Shown one piece after another: positions 18,029-28,500 of a stretch of DNA of 64,000 nucleotides. Each line of letters opens with the position of its first letter. Within the stretch, counting starts at the first letter, position 1. The notes beneath the pieces are model-generated. The model saw only the letters and a list, made by a program, of their open reading frames with translations, searched no databases and was not told the DNA's origin. Both the position numbers and the translations under genes were made by a program. The stretch lies in contig JAWPMT010000007.1 in the NCBI GenBank assembly GCA_033344775.1, positions 310,001-374,000 on the forward strand. The letters run 5' to 3'. Source of the DNA: Cytophagales bacterium. Its GTDB lineage: Bacteria > Bacteroidota > Bacteroidia > Cytophagales > Cyclobacteriaceae.

Positions 18029-18157
18029 GGTCCTTTTCCTTAGCATAATGGCAGTGCCTCGGCCCTGAAGGGAGATAAAGGGCTAATAATTGCAGCATTT
18101 AATCCCTAGTGAAATCTTTTCCTGTAACTCAAATGAATTATGTTCAGCTCCTCGCTA

Positions 18158-19228
18158 CTACCTACTAATCACTTCATTAAAAGGCACACCGTCTTCAAAA
18201 GTGATGGCAACGGAAGCAGATTCTTCGTAGTTGTTGTGCCATTCGAAACGCCAGGTATCGCCTTTAATGATATGTTTCTTAAATGACCATATAGTGCCTG
18301 AATTATCTTCGAATTCTGTAAAAGTTAGCACGCCATCCACGACGATGAATGAAACATCGCCAGAGATTGTAGAACTCCCACGTCTACCCCAACAGGTAGT
18401 ATAAGCACCAAAAGTCCAATCTGAGAACGTGTAGTGCCCCGTTTCATGAATTAGGAATGCGACATCTCCCGAAATCTCACGGTCGTTTGCACACCATATA
18501 TTCGTCGTTTTATACGGATAGACTCCCTCCAATTTTCCGTCCGCACAATTGGTAAAGAGGGGTTTTTTGCCCCGTAATCGGCCAGTTGATTCACCAAAAT
18601 ATGCGCAGTGAGTCACCTGATTCACTTCCCATCCGGTGAGGTCATGATCAAAAGATAACGCGGATTTAAACATGCGTTCCATATGGGTGACGCTGCTGAC
18701 GTCCCAATCACTAATGTCTTGATTAAACCCTCCGGCGAATGAAAACATTTCTTGCATCGAAGTGACACTACTTACGTCCCATGCACTCAAGTCCTGATTG
18801 AATAGACCGGCCTGATCAAAGAGGTAGCTCATGTTTGTTACATTGCTCACATCCCAGTGACTGATTTCCTCATTAAACTCGCTTTCCGGGTAATCGGGTA
18901 AGTACTGCAAGAGGCCTCTCATATTGGTTACTCGAGTGGTAACCAGGTGTGAAACATCCTCACCCGCGGCAATACGATCATAAAGTATGGTAGAGTCCGC
19001 CACCAGGTATTCTTGTCCGTTGAGGGTATAGGATTCGCCTACAATTGCCTCCGGTGCAGCAATGATGGTTGTATGGTTGGTCTCGTCCAGATAAATAAAT
19101 ACCGGACAGCCATTGTTGTCCACCATGGCCCCAGGCGTGACATTAGGACAACTGCTATTTTTTTCGCATGCATATCCCAGCACAGACAGCAGTACGATAT
19201 AGCAATATTTAGTTCGCGACGTGAGCAT
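18158..19228 (-). CDS. BspA-type (DUF285) repeat lipoprotein
   Basis: This 356-residue protein has a lipoprotein signal with lipobox GYAC (MLTSRTKYCYIVLLSVLGYAC). Residues about 110-215 hold BspA-family repeats of roughly 33 residues built on 'W DVSsVT.M..mF..a..FnqDls': SHWDVSNVTNMSYLF, SAWDVSSVTSMQEMF, SDWDVSSVTHMERMF and TGWEVNQVTHCAYF. The C-terminal 140 residues are beta-rich (lipocalin-like appearance: DVAFLIHETGHYTFSDW and SFKKHIIKGDTWRFEW). It is probably exposed on the outer membrane. BspA proteins are often adhesive, but the role here is unknown. It is monocistronic. Confidence 0.85.
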   Translation of the reverse strand: MLTSRTKYCYIVLLSVLGYACEKNSSCPNVTPGAMVDNNGCPVFIYLDETNHTTIIAAPEAIVGESYTLNGQEYLVADSTILYDRIAAGEDVSHLVTTRVTNMRGLLQYLPDYPESEFNEEISHWDVSNVTNMSYLFDQAGLFNQDLSAWDVSSVTSMQEMFSFAGGFNQDISDWDVSSVTHMERMFKSALSFDHDLTGWEVNQVTHCAYFGESTGRLRGKKPLFTNCADGKLEGVYPYKTTNIWCANDREISGDVAFLIHETGHYTFSDWTFGAYTTCWGRRGSSTISGDVSFIVVDGVLTFTEFEDNSGTIWSFKKHIIKGDTWRFEWHNNYEESASVAITFEDGVPFNEVISR

Positions 19229-19637
19229 TGTTTCGGTGCCGATTTGCTAATAAAGTTAATGAACCTTTTGGATAGAAGTATCCTAAAAAGATTAGCTACA
19301 AGTTGTGATTAGCCAGTTAACGGTGTACCGATACTGATTTGGATGCAATCCGAAGTGTTAAAAAATGTAAATTTTGAAATTCACTTAGTATTGGTTTCTG
19401 GAAGATTCAAAAATTCTCAAGAGTAAATCGATATTTTGTCAATTCGCGAATGTTTTTGTTAATAAATCTGGAATAATACCTCGTTTATTTGTGAATTTTT
19501 AAATTTGCCCTTTGACTCGAATGACCGGTGCCTAACCACAACCACCCAACGCACTCCATTTTTATCGTCTATACAGGCGTGTTTGCGGTAACTGCTGGAA
19601 TAAAGTTCCGGAATTCCCCACCCAATTTAAACCACAT
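19229..19637. other. Divergent 409-bp spacer upstream of the TonB receptor
   Basis: No gene is seen here. It is AT-rich and carries a -7 element on the plus strand at 19500-19507. The leader contains an imperfect palindrome around GGAATAAAGTTCCGGAATTCC (about 19597-19617) just before the receptor gene, which could be a regulatory site. Confidence 0.4.
19500..19507 (+). promoter_or_regulatory. -7 element of the Oar-like TonB receptor gene
   Basis: TAAATTTG is an exact match to TAnnTTTG, 130 bases before the ATG. The implied leader is long, which is common for abundant outer-membrane receptor genes in this phylum. The -33 element is not clear. Confidence 0.5.
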
Positions 19638-22600
19638 ATGAAGAAAGCATTACGATTATTTGGAGCATTTTGCTTTGCTCTGTTGCTTGGGAATACTGCC
19701 TTTGGTCAGGGTTCCACTTCCTCCAGGATTACAGGTCGCGTCACAGGTGGTGGCGATGGCACCTTACCCGGAGCAACTGTATTGGCGGTTCATACGCCTA
19801 CAGGATTTGAGTATGGAACTACGACCAATGTCGAGGGGCTGTTCACGCTTAATAACGTGAATGTTGGAGGTCCTTATGAAATCACCATCTCTTTCGTTGG
19901 ATTTTCGGACAAGAAACTCAGTGACATTTATTTGTCGTTGGGACAAACCGAGACACTGGACATTGAACTCGAAGAATCTACCATTGAGCTGGAAAGTATT
20001 GTCGTCAGTACCGGTGGTTTGTTTGATGGCAATCGTACGGGTTCTGAGACCAAAGTTTCTTCCGATGATATCAATAGCCTTCCTACTGCAGATCGTGGTT
20101 TGAATGATTATTTGAGATTGACTCCTCAGGCAGCGGTAGGAAACAATGGCGCAACCAACAGCGGAGGTATTTCATTTGCCGGGGTAAACAACCGATTCAA
20201 TGCCATCTTTATCGATGGTGCGGTAAACAATGACGTGTTTGGTTTGGCCAACTCGGGTACCAATGGCGGTCAGGCTGGTATTTCACCGATCAGCCCTGAT
20301 GCACTTGAGCAGATCCAGGTTGTACTGGCTCCTTATGATGTGACCCTCGGAGGTTTCGCAGGTGGTGGGATCAATGCGGTGACCAGAAGCGGTACTAACA
20401 AATTTGAAGGATCGGCTTATTACTTCCTCAGAAATGAAAGCCTTGCTGGCAAAACACCAACGGATGACGATAATGTAGAAAGAACCAAGTTGGATCCTTT
20501 TACGGCTCAGACGTATGGATTCAGATTAGGTGGTCCGTTGATCAAAAACAAATTATTCTTCTTCACAAACGTGGAGATCCAAAGAGATGAGTCACCAAGA
20601 CCTTTCGTGAGCAGTGCGTGGAATGGAGATTCAGGTGCAGGAATTGATGGTGTTTTGGAAGACATTCGTCAAAAACTGATCAATGACTTCAATTACGACC
20701 CGGGAGGGTTCCGTGATAATCCTCAGACCACCGATGGTGAGAAAGTATTGTTCAAACTAGATTGGAACATCAACCAGAATCATAAGCTTTCTGCAAGACA
20801 CAGTTACGTAAAAGGAACGACTGAAATTCACCCAACGCCTAACAGTAACCGGGTTACTTTCGGTAATGTAGGATACAACTTCCCTTCTACGACCAATTCT
20901 ACAGCCATTGAGTTGAAGAGTAACCTTGGGCCAAATGCTTCTAATAACCTGATCCTCGGTGCGACGATCGTTCGAGATGACAGAGAACTCCTGGGAGATC
21001 CATTTCCACAGATCATCATTCCTGATGGATCAGCGGATATTGTGGTTGGAACGGATAACTTCTCCTATTCCAATATTGTATTCCAGGATGTATACACGTT
21101 GACCAACAACTTTAACCTTTATAAAGGAAAGCACACCTGGACATTTGGTACACACAATGAGTTCTTTAAAGTACAGAACCTGTTCACCATCTTCTCTACG
21201 CCTCGATATGAGTACTTCTTCGATGGTGTGAACCGCTTCCTGGCGGATGAAAATCCTGATCTGATCTTGTTTGGTCATGAGCAGTTGGCAGATGGACAAA
21301 CTAACATCCGATTCGGAGATGAGGCAGAAAACCTCGGACCTACATTCAATGCTTTGCAAATGGCATTTTATGTGCAGGATGAGATCCAGGTAAGCCCTGA
21401 TTTCAAATTGACCTTAGGTCTGCGTGCAGATATCCCGGTATTCCTGGAAGACGCTCCATTGGAAAATGTCGATTTCAACACCAACACAGTCCCTGTACTG
21501 GAGTCCTTGTATGATTTGGAAGGTGCGCAAGCAAGTAACACGCCCAACACGCAAGTATTGTTCTCGCCCAGAATTGGGTTCAATTGGGATGCTTCAGGAG
21601 ACAAAACCACACAGCTACGAGGTGGTGTAGGAGTATTCACCAGCCGTGTTCCCTGGGTATGGCCAGGTGGTATGTACATCAGAAATGGTTTGAACAGTGC
21701 CTTCAATGTATTGGTATTCTCAGGTGAGCCGATATATTCTACTCCACAAGAGTGGGTGAATAACCTAAGCAGTTCTGTGAGCCCTGCAGGAGATGTGGAT
21801 TTATTTTCTGATAACTTCAAGTACCCTCAGATTCTGAGAGCCAGTGCTGCAGTAGATCACAAATTGCCAGGTGGCATTGAAACGACAGCTGAGTTTACTT
21901 TCACCAAGACTCTGAACAACATTTTTGTACGTCAGGTAAACTTGCGACCAAGTGTGGGCCGAATTACGGTTCCTGGTGCTGGTAACCGACCGGCCTTCGA
22001 TTTTGGTTCTCCGGTAGATCCTACTTACACCAACATTACGCACGTAAGTAACACCAGCCAGGGTTACACCTTCAACTTCAGTGCGCAAGCTTCCAAGAGC
22101 TTCAGCAACGGACTGGATGCAAGTGTGGCTTACTCTTTTACCAGGGCTGACGCTTTGTTTGATGGTACTGGATTCATCAACAACACCAACTGGGAGAATA
22201 TCCTGAGTGTACGAGGAAACAACAATCCGTCTGTGGGAAGATCAGTATTTGATGCAGGTTCTCGAATCACTGCATTCCTGAACTATCGAAAAGAATACCT
22301 GGGTAATTTCGCTACAGGCATTTCCTTGTTCTATACGGGTCGTGATGGTGCGCCATATACTTACGTGTATGCGAACAATATTTCTGACTTGTCTGGTAGC
22401 CTGGATTACAACGATCTGTTGTATGTGCCAGTGAATGCAGATGATATTACTTTCATTCCTCAACTAGATGGGGACAACAATGTAATTGCTTCTGCTGATC
22501 AGCAGTGGTCGGCATTTAACAGCTTCATTGAGAACGATGATTACCTGAGTGAAAGAAGAGGTCAGTTCGTTGAGCAGAATCGAGTGAGAACGCCATTTGA

Positions 22601-22892
22601 GCACATCATCGATTTGAAATTGACACAGGATTTCTACATCACTCAAGGGGATACCAGACACGCGATGCAAGTATCCTTTGATATCTTCAACTTCACGAAC
22701 TTCCTGAACAAGGATTGGGGAAGAAGATACTTCGTAGGTGGCAATACCTTCCCATTGTTGACACCTGTATTTGATTCAGGTGCACTGCAAGGATTCCAGT
22801 TCAATGATCCGGGAGATCCTTACGATATTGTACAAGCGGGTACTTATAGCTCAAGATGGATTGCCCAACTTGGTGTGAGATACAGCTTCTAA
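19638..22892 (+). CDS. Oar-like TonB-dependent receptor
   Basis: This is a 1084-residue outer-membrane protein. It has a signal peptide (MKKALRLFGAFCFALLLGNTAFGQ), then a carboxypeptidase-regulatory-like domain at about 30-110 (ITGRVTGGGDGTLPGATV...EITISFVGFSDKKL). A plug follows at about 120-250 (GISFAGVNNRFNAIFIDGAV; LAPYDVTLGGFAGGGINAVT), then a long TonB-type barrel ending in the aromatic C-terminus GVRYSF. The FAGGGINAVTRSGTN segment is typical of Oar/OmpA-related receptors rather than SusC. No SusD or lipoprotein partner is adjacent, so the substrate is unknown. It is ended by a strong terminator. Confidence 0.92.
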   Translation: MKKALRLFGAFCFALLLGNTAFGQGSTSSRITGRVTGGGDGTLPGATVLAVHTPTGFEYGTTTNVEGLFTLNNVNVGGPYEITISFVGFSDKKLSDIYLSLGQTETLDIELEESTIELESIVVSTGGLFDGNRTGSETKVSSDDINSLPTADRGLNDYLRLTPQAAVGNNGATNSGGISFAGVNNRFNAIFIDGAVNNDVFGLANSGTNGGQAGISPISPDALEQIQVVLAPYDVTLGGFAGGGINAVTRSGTNKFEGSAYYFLRNESLAGKTPTDDDNVERTKLDPFTAQTYGFRLGGPLIKNKLFFFTNVEIQRDESPRPFVSSAWNGDSGAGIDGVLEDIRQKLINDFNYDPGGFRDNPQTTDGEKVLFKLDWNINQNHKLSARHSYVKGTTEIHPTPNSNRVTFGNVGYNFPSTTNSTAIELKSNLGPNASNNLILGATIVRDDRELLGDPFPQIIIPDGSADIVVGTDNFSYSNIVFQDVYTLTNNFNLYKGKHTWTFGTHNEFFKVQNLFTIFSTPRYEYFFDGVNRFLADENPDLILFGHEQLADGQTNIRFGDEAENLGPTFNALQMAFYVQDEIQVSPDFKLTLGLRADIPVFLEDAPLENVDFNTNTVPVLESLYDLEGAQASNTPNTQVLFSPRIGFNWDASGDKTTQLRGGVGVFTSRVPWVWPGGMYIRNGLNSAFNVLVFSGEPIYSTPQEWVNNLSSSVSPAGDVDLFSDNFKYPQILRASAAVDHKLPGGIETTAEFTFTKTLNNIFVRQVNLRPSVGRITVPGAGNRPAFDFGSPVDPTYTNITHVSNTSQGYTFNFSAQASKSFSNGLDASVAYSFTRADALFDGTGFINNTNWENILSVRGNNNPSVGRSVFDAGSRITAFLNYRKEYLGNFATGISLFYTGRDGAPYTYVYANNISDLSGSLDYNDLLYVPVNADDITFIPQLDGDNNVIASADQQWSAFNSFIENDDYLSERRGQFVEQNRVRTPFEHIIDLKLTQDFYITQGDTRHAMQVSFDIFNFTNFLNKDWGRRYFVGGNTFPLLTPVFDSGALQGFQFNDPGDPYDIVQAGTYSSRWIAQLGVRYSF

Positions 22893-22914
22893 GCATAAGA
22901 AACTACCACTATAA

Positions 22915-22944
22915 AAAGATGCCTCTACCGGGGCATCTTTTTTT
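22915..22944 (+). terminator. Terminator after the TonB receptor
   Basis: AAAGATGCC (22915-22923) and GGCATCTTT (22932-22940) form a perfect 9-bp stem with an 8-nt loop. The T tract continues to 22944. It starts 22 bases after the stop codon. Confidence 0.9.
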
Positions 22945-22952
22945 ATGCCTTC

Positions 22953-22982
22953 TCTCAGTGTCATTCGCAGAAGACGCTGAGA
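22953..22982. repeat. 10-bp-stem hairpin, copy 2 of an intergenic family
   Basis: TCTCAGTGTC (22953-22962) pairs with GACGCTGAGA (22973-22982) across the 10-nt loop ATTCGCAGAA. It has the same layout as 10413-10442 (loop ATTCTCTGAA). The T-A to T-G stem difference and the loop changes keep the fold. Confidence 0.65.
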
Positions 22983-22988
22983 ATGAAT

Positions 22989-23098
22989 AACGTCGCTATC
23001 ATTTTCAAAAACGTCGAGACCTTTTTAAAAAACGTAGTGATCATTTTAAAAAAAACATGGCGGTCTCTTGAAGAAAGATAGTGACCTTTCTTGTTCGC
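22989..23098. repeat. Degenerate 21-nt tandem repeat
   Basis: Three units of exactly 21 nt are clear: 22989-23009, 23010-23030 and 23031-23051. Each begins AACGT and ends in a T-run then an A-run (consensus about AACGTnGnnAYCWTTTTnAAA). Two weaker units follow (about 23054-23074 and 23075-23098). There is no open reading frame of note. The rest of the 22893-23269 spacer is AT-rich with no other feature seen. Confidence 0.55.
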
Positions 23099-23269
23099 TA
23101 TAAGCTCCAATTATTTACAATTTCTGTTTTGACTCACCAGAGTCATTCAAGTTTTTTTACTTCAGCACATTTCTGCCAAAAACCACAAACGAATCAACAT
23201 TTTGTAGAAATGACCTCTTTCGTCTAGCTGTTAATAAGTAATTGAAACTAATCTATTATCAAGAAACTA

Positions 23270-24484
23270 CTAGTAGGGATAAGGCGCCTTAAAGAACAAC
23301 TCAGCAATGATAAAGGCAATCACAGAAGCCACGAAACCAAACATGAAGACCGTATATGCCAGACGGAGCATGCGGTATTTGGTACCCAGGACTTTTCCAA
23401 GAAAGTAGATGTCACGGATCAAACTACTGTAGAGGTAATCCGCGTCTTTCAGCATTTCCTTCATCGCCCATTCATAGTCTTCCAGTTTCATGCTGTGAAA
23501 ATTTCCGAAGAACAGGAGGTTCGTTTCTTTGTTGCGGATATTATCTCTGGTAAAAACACCTTTGCTGATGTTAGGTCGGGTGGCAATGATACCGATCACA
23601 ATGGTGGCCAGGCAAACCAGGGTAAGAATGATAGAAGGGACCACCATGTGGGGATATTCCTCTAATTTTCGAAACAATACGGAGATCATTATCGACAAGA
23701 TCAGCGTATTGATGGAGATCATTATGTTGGCCTTATTGTCTGCGATCGAACTTAGTTCGAGGTGGTTTTTAGAAGTCAGGCGAAACATGGTCTCGATCCC
23801 ACGAGTAGGCGTCAATTCTTTGGCCTGCTTTACCTTGACCTTTAACTCCTCTATTTTTTGTTGAAGCTTTTCTTCTTCATTGGATTTCTTCATCGATTTC
23901 AATCGCTTTTTAACCGTTTTCAGATTGGCCGCCTTTACTTCGCCGTAATGTTCCTTGGCGTAAGCCGTGAAATAGGCATGATCACTCAGGAAGTCCCGAT
24001 TTTTCTGCAACCATTCTCCTGAAGCCATATTTTCTCCATGCAGCTTGTTGATCTCATTGCATAAAGCTTCGGAACGGTCAAAAAAATCATCCCCTCCAAG
24101 GTGGCTCAGGTCCGCATCGCACAGTACTTCTTCGATCAATTGCTTGGGTGACTGGGGCATGCGAGTGGCCAGAATACACTGCTCCACAATCTGGATTTTG
24201 CCTTCAGGAAAAGCTTCATTAGTCAAAAATTCCCGGGCAATACTGGTGCTGGCTTCTTCATGGTTATCAATGGACTTACTGTAACCCGTATCATGGAACC
24301 ATGCAGCTAATTCCAACAGTTCCAATTCATTTTCTGAAAGGCCTTCTCCTGCACCAATTTTACGTGCCGCACTCACCACAAATTCCGTATGGTTCAACGT
24401 GTGGTAGGTGATGTCCTCAGAAAGCTCTTCACGTAGAATGTAAGTCGCTTTCTCTTTCGCCTTGTTCAGGATGGTTGTTTCCAT
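23270..24484 (-). CDS. HD-domain protein fused to a Pycsar-type transmembrane effector domain
   Basis: Residues 15-150 of this 404-residue protein form an HD phosphohydrolase domain. Candidate metal ligands are His28/His32, His64-Asp65 (AAWFHDTGYS), His75 and Asp123 (CDADLSHLG). A charged coiled coil follows (about 190-225). The C-terminal part resembles the Pycsar effector membrane domain (PycTM): FRLTSKNHLELSSIADNKAN then helices at about 253-271 and 281-301, a conserved FFGNF...YEWAMKEML block, and a last helix at 376-396. In Pycsar defence, PycTM proteins respond to cCMP or cUMP made by PycC cyclases. No cyclase is encoded nearby, so this stand-alone form may hydrolyse or sense a nucleotide in another setting. 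The family assignment is from memory of motifs. Confidence 0.78.
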   Translation of the reverse strand: METTILNKAKEKATYILREELSEDITYHTLNHTEFVVSAARKIGAGEGLSENELELLELAAWFHDTGYSKSIDNHEEASTSIAREFLTNEAFPEGKIQIVEQCILATRMPQSPKQLIEEVLCDADLSHLGGDDFFDRSEALCNEINKLHGENMASGEWLQKNRDFLSDHAYFTAYAKEHYGEVKAANLKTVKKRLKSMKKSNEEEKLQQKIEELKVKVKQAKELTPTRGIETMFRLTSKNHLELSSIADNKANIMISINTLILSIMISVLFRKLEEYPHMVVPSIILTLVCLATIVIGIIATRPNISKGVFTRDNIRNKETNLLFFGNFHSMKLEDYEWAMKEMLKDADYLYSSLIRDIYFLGKVLGTKYRMLRLAYTVFMFGFVASVIAFIIAELFFKAPYPY

Positions 24485-24668
24485 TCAATACCGAGTTTTG
24501 AAACTCATATTAATACAATATTAGCCACATTACGTTTAACTCTGCCTTTTCCCTTACCTGGGATGCCACTAACGAAGAAATATTTGCGAATTTTTGAAAC
24601 TGAATAAGGTCATTAGCTCGCCAGGCAATACAGAAAAGGTACTTTGCCTAAATTTACGCCTACATCAA

Positions 24669-25589
24669 ATGTCTCGACTAATACTAGCCATACCAATTCT
24701 CATCGTCTGGGCCACACTATCGAGCAGCTGTGGCAGCAATACTGCGTTTGGGCAACGAGCAGATAGTCTGTTTCTCGTTAACGCTCAAAGTGAGATTTAT
24801 TATGATCTGAAGCAGCCAGAACAAAAATATTTTCTGCCCTATGTCCTTTCTGAAGTATCAGGTTTGACCTGGGTGCGGGAGCATACCGTTGCAACGGTTG
24901 AGGATGAAGGTGGTAAAGTTTATTTGTACGACTTCAGCCAGCGTAAAATTGTCCAGGCCGTTCGCTTCGCAAAACCCGGAGATTTTGAAGGAGTAGAGAT
25001 GGTGGGGAATAAGATCTACGCCTTGAAGAGTAGCGGTGACCTGTATCATTTCAAACTTTCAGAAGAAAGAGAGTTGGTAGGTAAAAAAATAGAGACCCCA
25101 CTTTCCCGAGCTAATGATACCGAGGGATTGGGATATGATCCGGTGACCAATAGACTACTCATCGCATGTAAGGAAGATGGTGACATCAAAGGGCATAATG
25201 CAAAGGGCAAGGCGATTTATGCTTTTGACGTGGAGAAAGAAAAGTTGAAAAAGGAAGCTCGTTTTGAGATAAGTTCGAAAGACCTCAAAAAATTCTTTGA
25301 GAAGAACAAGTCGAGTGAATATGACGATGAAAAAATAAAGTTTGAGCCCTCAGGTATCGCGTTCCATCCTGTTGAGAAGACTTTTTACATACTCGCTTCT
25401 GTAGGTAAACTGTTGGTCGTGTTGAATCAGGATGGCAGCATTCGTGCTACTTATCCGATCGCCCCACGAGTACTCAATCAACCGGAGGGAATATGTTTTG
25501 CTCCCAATGGCGATCTGTACATCAGCAGTGAGGGAGAAGGGGATAAGGGCTATATTTTGAAGTTTCCAATGAAAATGAGGACTAAATGA
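24669..25589 (+). CDS. SdiA-regulated-type beta-propeller lipoprotein
   Basis: From the ATG at 24669 this 306-residue protein starts with a lipoprotein signal (MSRLILAIPILIVWATLSSSC, lipobox SSSC). The longer frame from a TTG at 24594 would bury the signal. The rest shows propeller-like repeats with landmarks SEVSGLTWVREHTVATVEDE, FEGVEMVGNKIYALKSSGDL, NDTEGLGYDPVTNRLLIACK, FEPSGIAFHPVEKTFYILAS and LNQPEGICFAPNGDLYISSE. This is typical of the SdiA-regulated/esterase-like family. The function is unknown. Its stop overlaps the start of the phosphoesterase-barrel gene by 4 bases (ATGA), so the two proteins probably work together in the envelope. Confidence 0.85.
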   Translation: MSRLILAIPILIVWATLSSSCGSNTAFGQRADSLFLVNAQSEIYYDLKQPEQKYFLPYVLSEVSGLTWVREHTVATVEDEGGKVYLYDFSQRKIVQAVRFAKPGDFEGVEMVGNKIYALKSSGDLYHFKLSEERELVGKKIETPLSRANDTEGLGYDPVTNRLLIACKEDGDIKGHNAKGKAIYAFDVEKEKLKKEARFEISSKDLKKFFEKNKSSEYDDEKIKFEPSGIAFHPVEKTFYILASVGKLLVVLNQDGSIRATYPIAPRVLNQPEGICFAPNGDLYISSEGEGDKGYILKFPMKMRTK

Positions 25590-28500
25590 CAGGGAAGAAG
25601 ATCTTATTAATCGGGTCAATGATGTTTGTTTTGAACAGCCTTTTTGCTCAGGACTTTTCCGTTTTCCTGATGGGGGACGCGGGCGAACCCAAGTTTCCCG
25701 AAGACAAAAACCTGAATTTCCTCAAACAGAAAGTAGCCAATGCCTCGGAAGAAGACGTGCTGATCTTTTTGGGGGATAATTTGTATCCAAAGGGACTCCC
25801 TGATGAAGAAGATCCGGAACGTGCGGCGATGGAGAAGAAGCTCATTCCTCAGCTGGAGATCATCAAAAATTTCAAAGGCAAATCATTCATTATACCTGGC
25901 AATCATGATTGGGCACAAGGCCGTAGACAAGGGCTGAACAATGTGCGAAACATGGAGCGGTTTGTTACTGCCTATACTGGTAAGGCGGAAGCATTTCTTC
26001 CCAAGAATGGATGCCCGGGGCCTGAAGAGATCATTCTATCGGATAAGGTGACATTGATCATTTTAGATACACAATACTTTTTGCATTCACAGGAAAAGGC
26101 CCGTGAAGCTGATGGTTGTGAAGCACCGGGGACCAGCGAGGCATTAGAGTTATTCGAAGACATGATTGTCAGGAATGCGAATAAACACATCATTGTTGCG
26201 GCACATCACCCACTGTATACTTATGGCCCACATGGTGGAAAATACAAATTTTGGAAAGCCAACCTATTCCCGTTGACGGAAGCCAAGAGCATGAAGAACC
26301 TGTACATTCCTTTGCCGGGCTTAGGTACAATTTACTGGGTAAATCGGGCAGTGATTGGGAACATTCAGGATATTCCTAATCCCAAATACAAGATCATCAG
26401 AAATGTCCTTGTAGATATTCTTAAAAAAGCGGATAATGTCGTTTGGGCCAGTGGTCACGAGCATTCCTTGCAATATATCACCAATGAAAATGCGCATTAT
26501 GTGGTGAGTGGTTCAGGAAGTAAAACTTCTCATGTGGTCAAAGGAAAAGGAACTCAGTTCTACAAGAAGGAGCAAGGTTTTGCGGAAGTAGCCTATGAAG
26601 ATGCAGGAGCCGTAGAACTGACTTTTTGGTCTGGGGAATCAGAATCTGAGATTTATAGAAAAGAGCTGTATTCGAAGAATGTGATCACCGATCAGCAGGA
26701 GTTGGCCAATCGACCGGATTACAGCACACAGAAAATCACGATCCCGGCCAGTAAGCAATATGGAATCAGTAAAAAAGCCAGCTTCTGGTTGGGAGAGAAT
26801 TACCGAAAAACCTGGGAGACGCCCATCGAAGTGCCATTTTTCGATGTGAATAAGGAATATGGTGGTTTGGAAATCTTGAAACGTGGTGGAGGTCGACAAA
26901 CCCTGTCGTTGCGAATGGAGGCCGAGGATGGAAAACAATACGTATTGCGGTCGATTGAGAAAGATCCTTCACAATTGCTTCCTAAGACCTTGCGTAGAAG
27001 TTTTGCTGCGGATTTTCTTCAGGATCAGATTTCTTCTTCCCATCCTTATGGTGCATTGGCTGTTCCTAAGCTCGCTGACGCTGCAGGTGTGTATCATGCC
27101 AATCCGAAGCTGGTCTATGTACCATCCGATCCTGCCTTTGGCAAATTCCGTTATGCCTTTGAGGAGCAGATGTACCTCTACGAAGAGCGTCCTAATGATG
27201 TGGCAGCGAGCGCGCCCTTCTTTGGAGAAGGGGATGATGTGAAAGGTACCTTAGACCTACTGGATAAGGAAATCTACGAAGACAATGACAATTGGATTGA
27301 TCAGCGGTTTGTGTTGCGCAGCCGGATGTTTGACATGCTCATTGGTGACTGGGATCGTCATGATGACCAGTGGCGTTGGGTAGGCAAGAAAAATGAAGAC
27401 CGGGAGGGACGCAGGTATCGACCTATTCCGCGTGACCGTGACCAGGCCTTTTTCGTGACGGATGGCTTATTACCAAAACTTGCCGCGAGCAAATGGGCAG
27501 TTCCGTCTTCCGAGGGATTTGACGAAGAAGTGAACTGGGCGCCTGGCCTGAGCTGGAACATGCGCTGGTTTGATCGTTCTTTCATCAATGAGCCAGAATG
27601 GGAAGATTGGGATGTGGTAATCAGCGATATCCAGGCCAATGTGACCGATGATATCATTGATGAGGCCATCAAAGACCTGCCTAAAGAAACATATGAACTA
27701 ACTGGTCCGGAGATCGCCAGAATCCTGAAGGTACGTCGGGAGAAGCTTAAAACCTTCGCACGTGAACTCTACGAGTATTTGTCTAAGGAAGTGGAAGTCG
27801 TAGGGACAAATAAGCATGAGCATTTCCTGGTCGAACGACTGAATGACAATGAAACCCGTGTAACCGTAACAAAGCGAACCAAAGATGGAGACCTGAAGCA
27901 TCGGATGTATCAAAGAACCTTCCTGCACAATGAGACCCGAGAAATCCGATTATACGGACTTGGTGGGCAGGATGTATTTGACATTGAAGGGGATGTTCGA
28001 CAAAGTCTGAAGGTGCGGATCATTGGAGGTAAGAAGAAGGATGTGATCAATGATCAGTCAACAGTCAAAAAAGGGGGTAAAAAGACCGTAGTGTATGACA
28101 AGATTGACAAGACGGTGATTACTTATGGCAAGGAGACCAAGTCTAAGTTGTCAGACAATCCGGAGGTGAATGCCTACAATCGTAAAGGCTATGTTTATGA
28201 CAAAACTTTTCCATTAATAAGTGCTCAGTACAATCCGGATAATGGACTATACCTGGGTGGAGGATTCTTCATGTGGAAAGAAGGCTGGCGCAAGTCACCG
28301 CATGCGTCGCAGCATTTGTTGTTGGCCAACGCAGCCTTTGCGATCAACTCTTTCAATTTCAAGTATGATGGAAAGTTCTTTAATGTCCTTGGAAAGGCTG
28401 GCCTGGAGCTATTGGCCGAAATTCAGGAACCTTTCTTTGTGAGCAATTTCTTTGGGTATGGTAATGAGACCACCTGGGATTTCAACGGGGAAGACATTGC

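Noticed and set aside
22989-23098. CRISPR array
   Set aside because: The 21-nt units are directly adjacent and degenerate, with no spacers, and no cas genes are present.
23270-24593. A full Pycsar anti-phage system
   Set aside because: Only the effector-like protein is present. No nucleotide cyclase gene or other defence gene lies within several kilobases.
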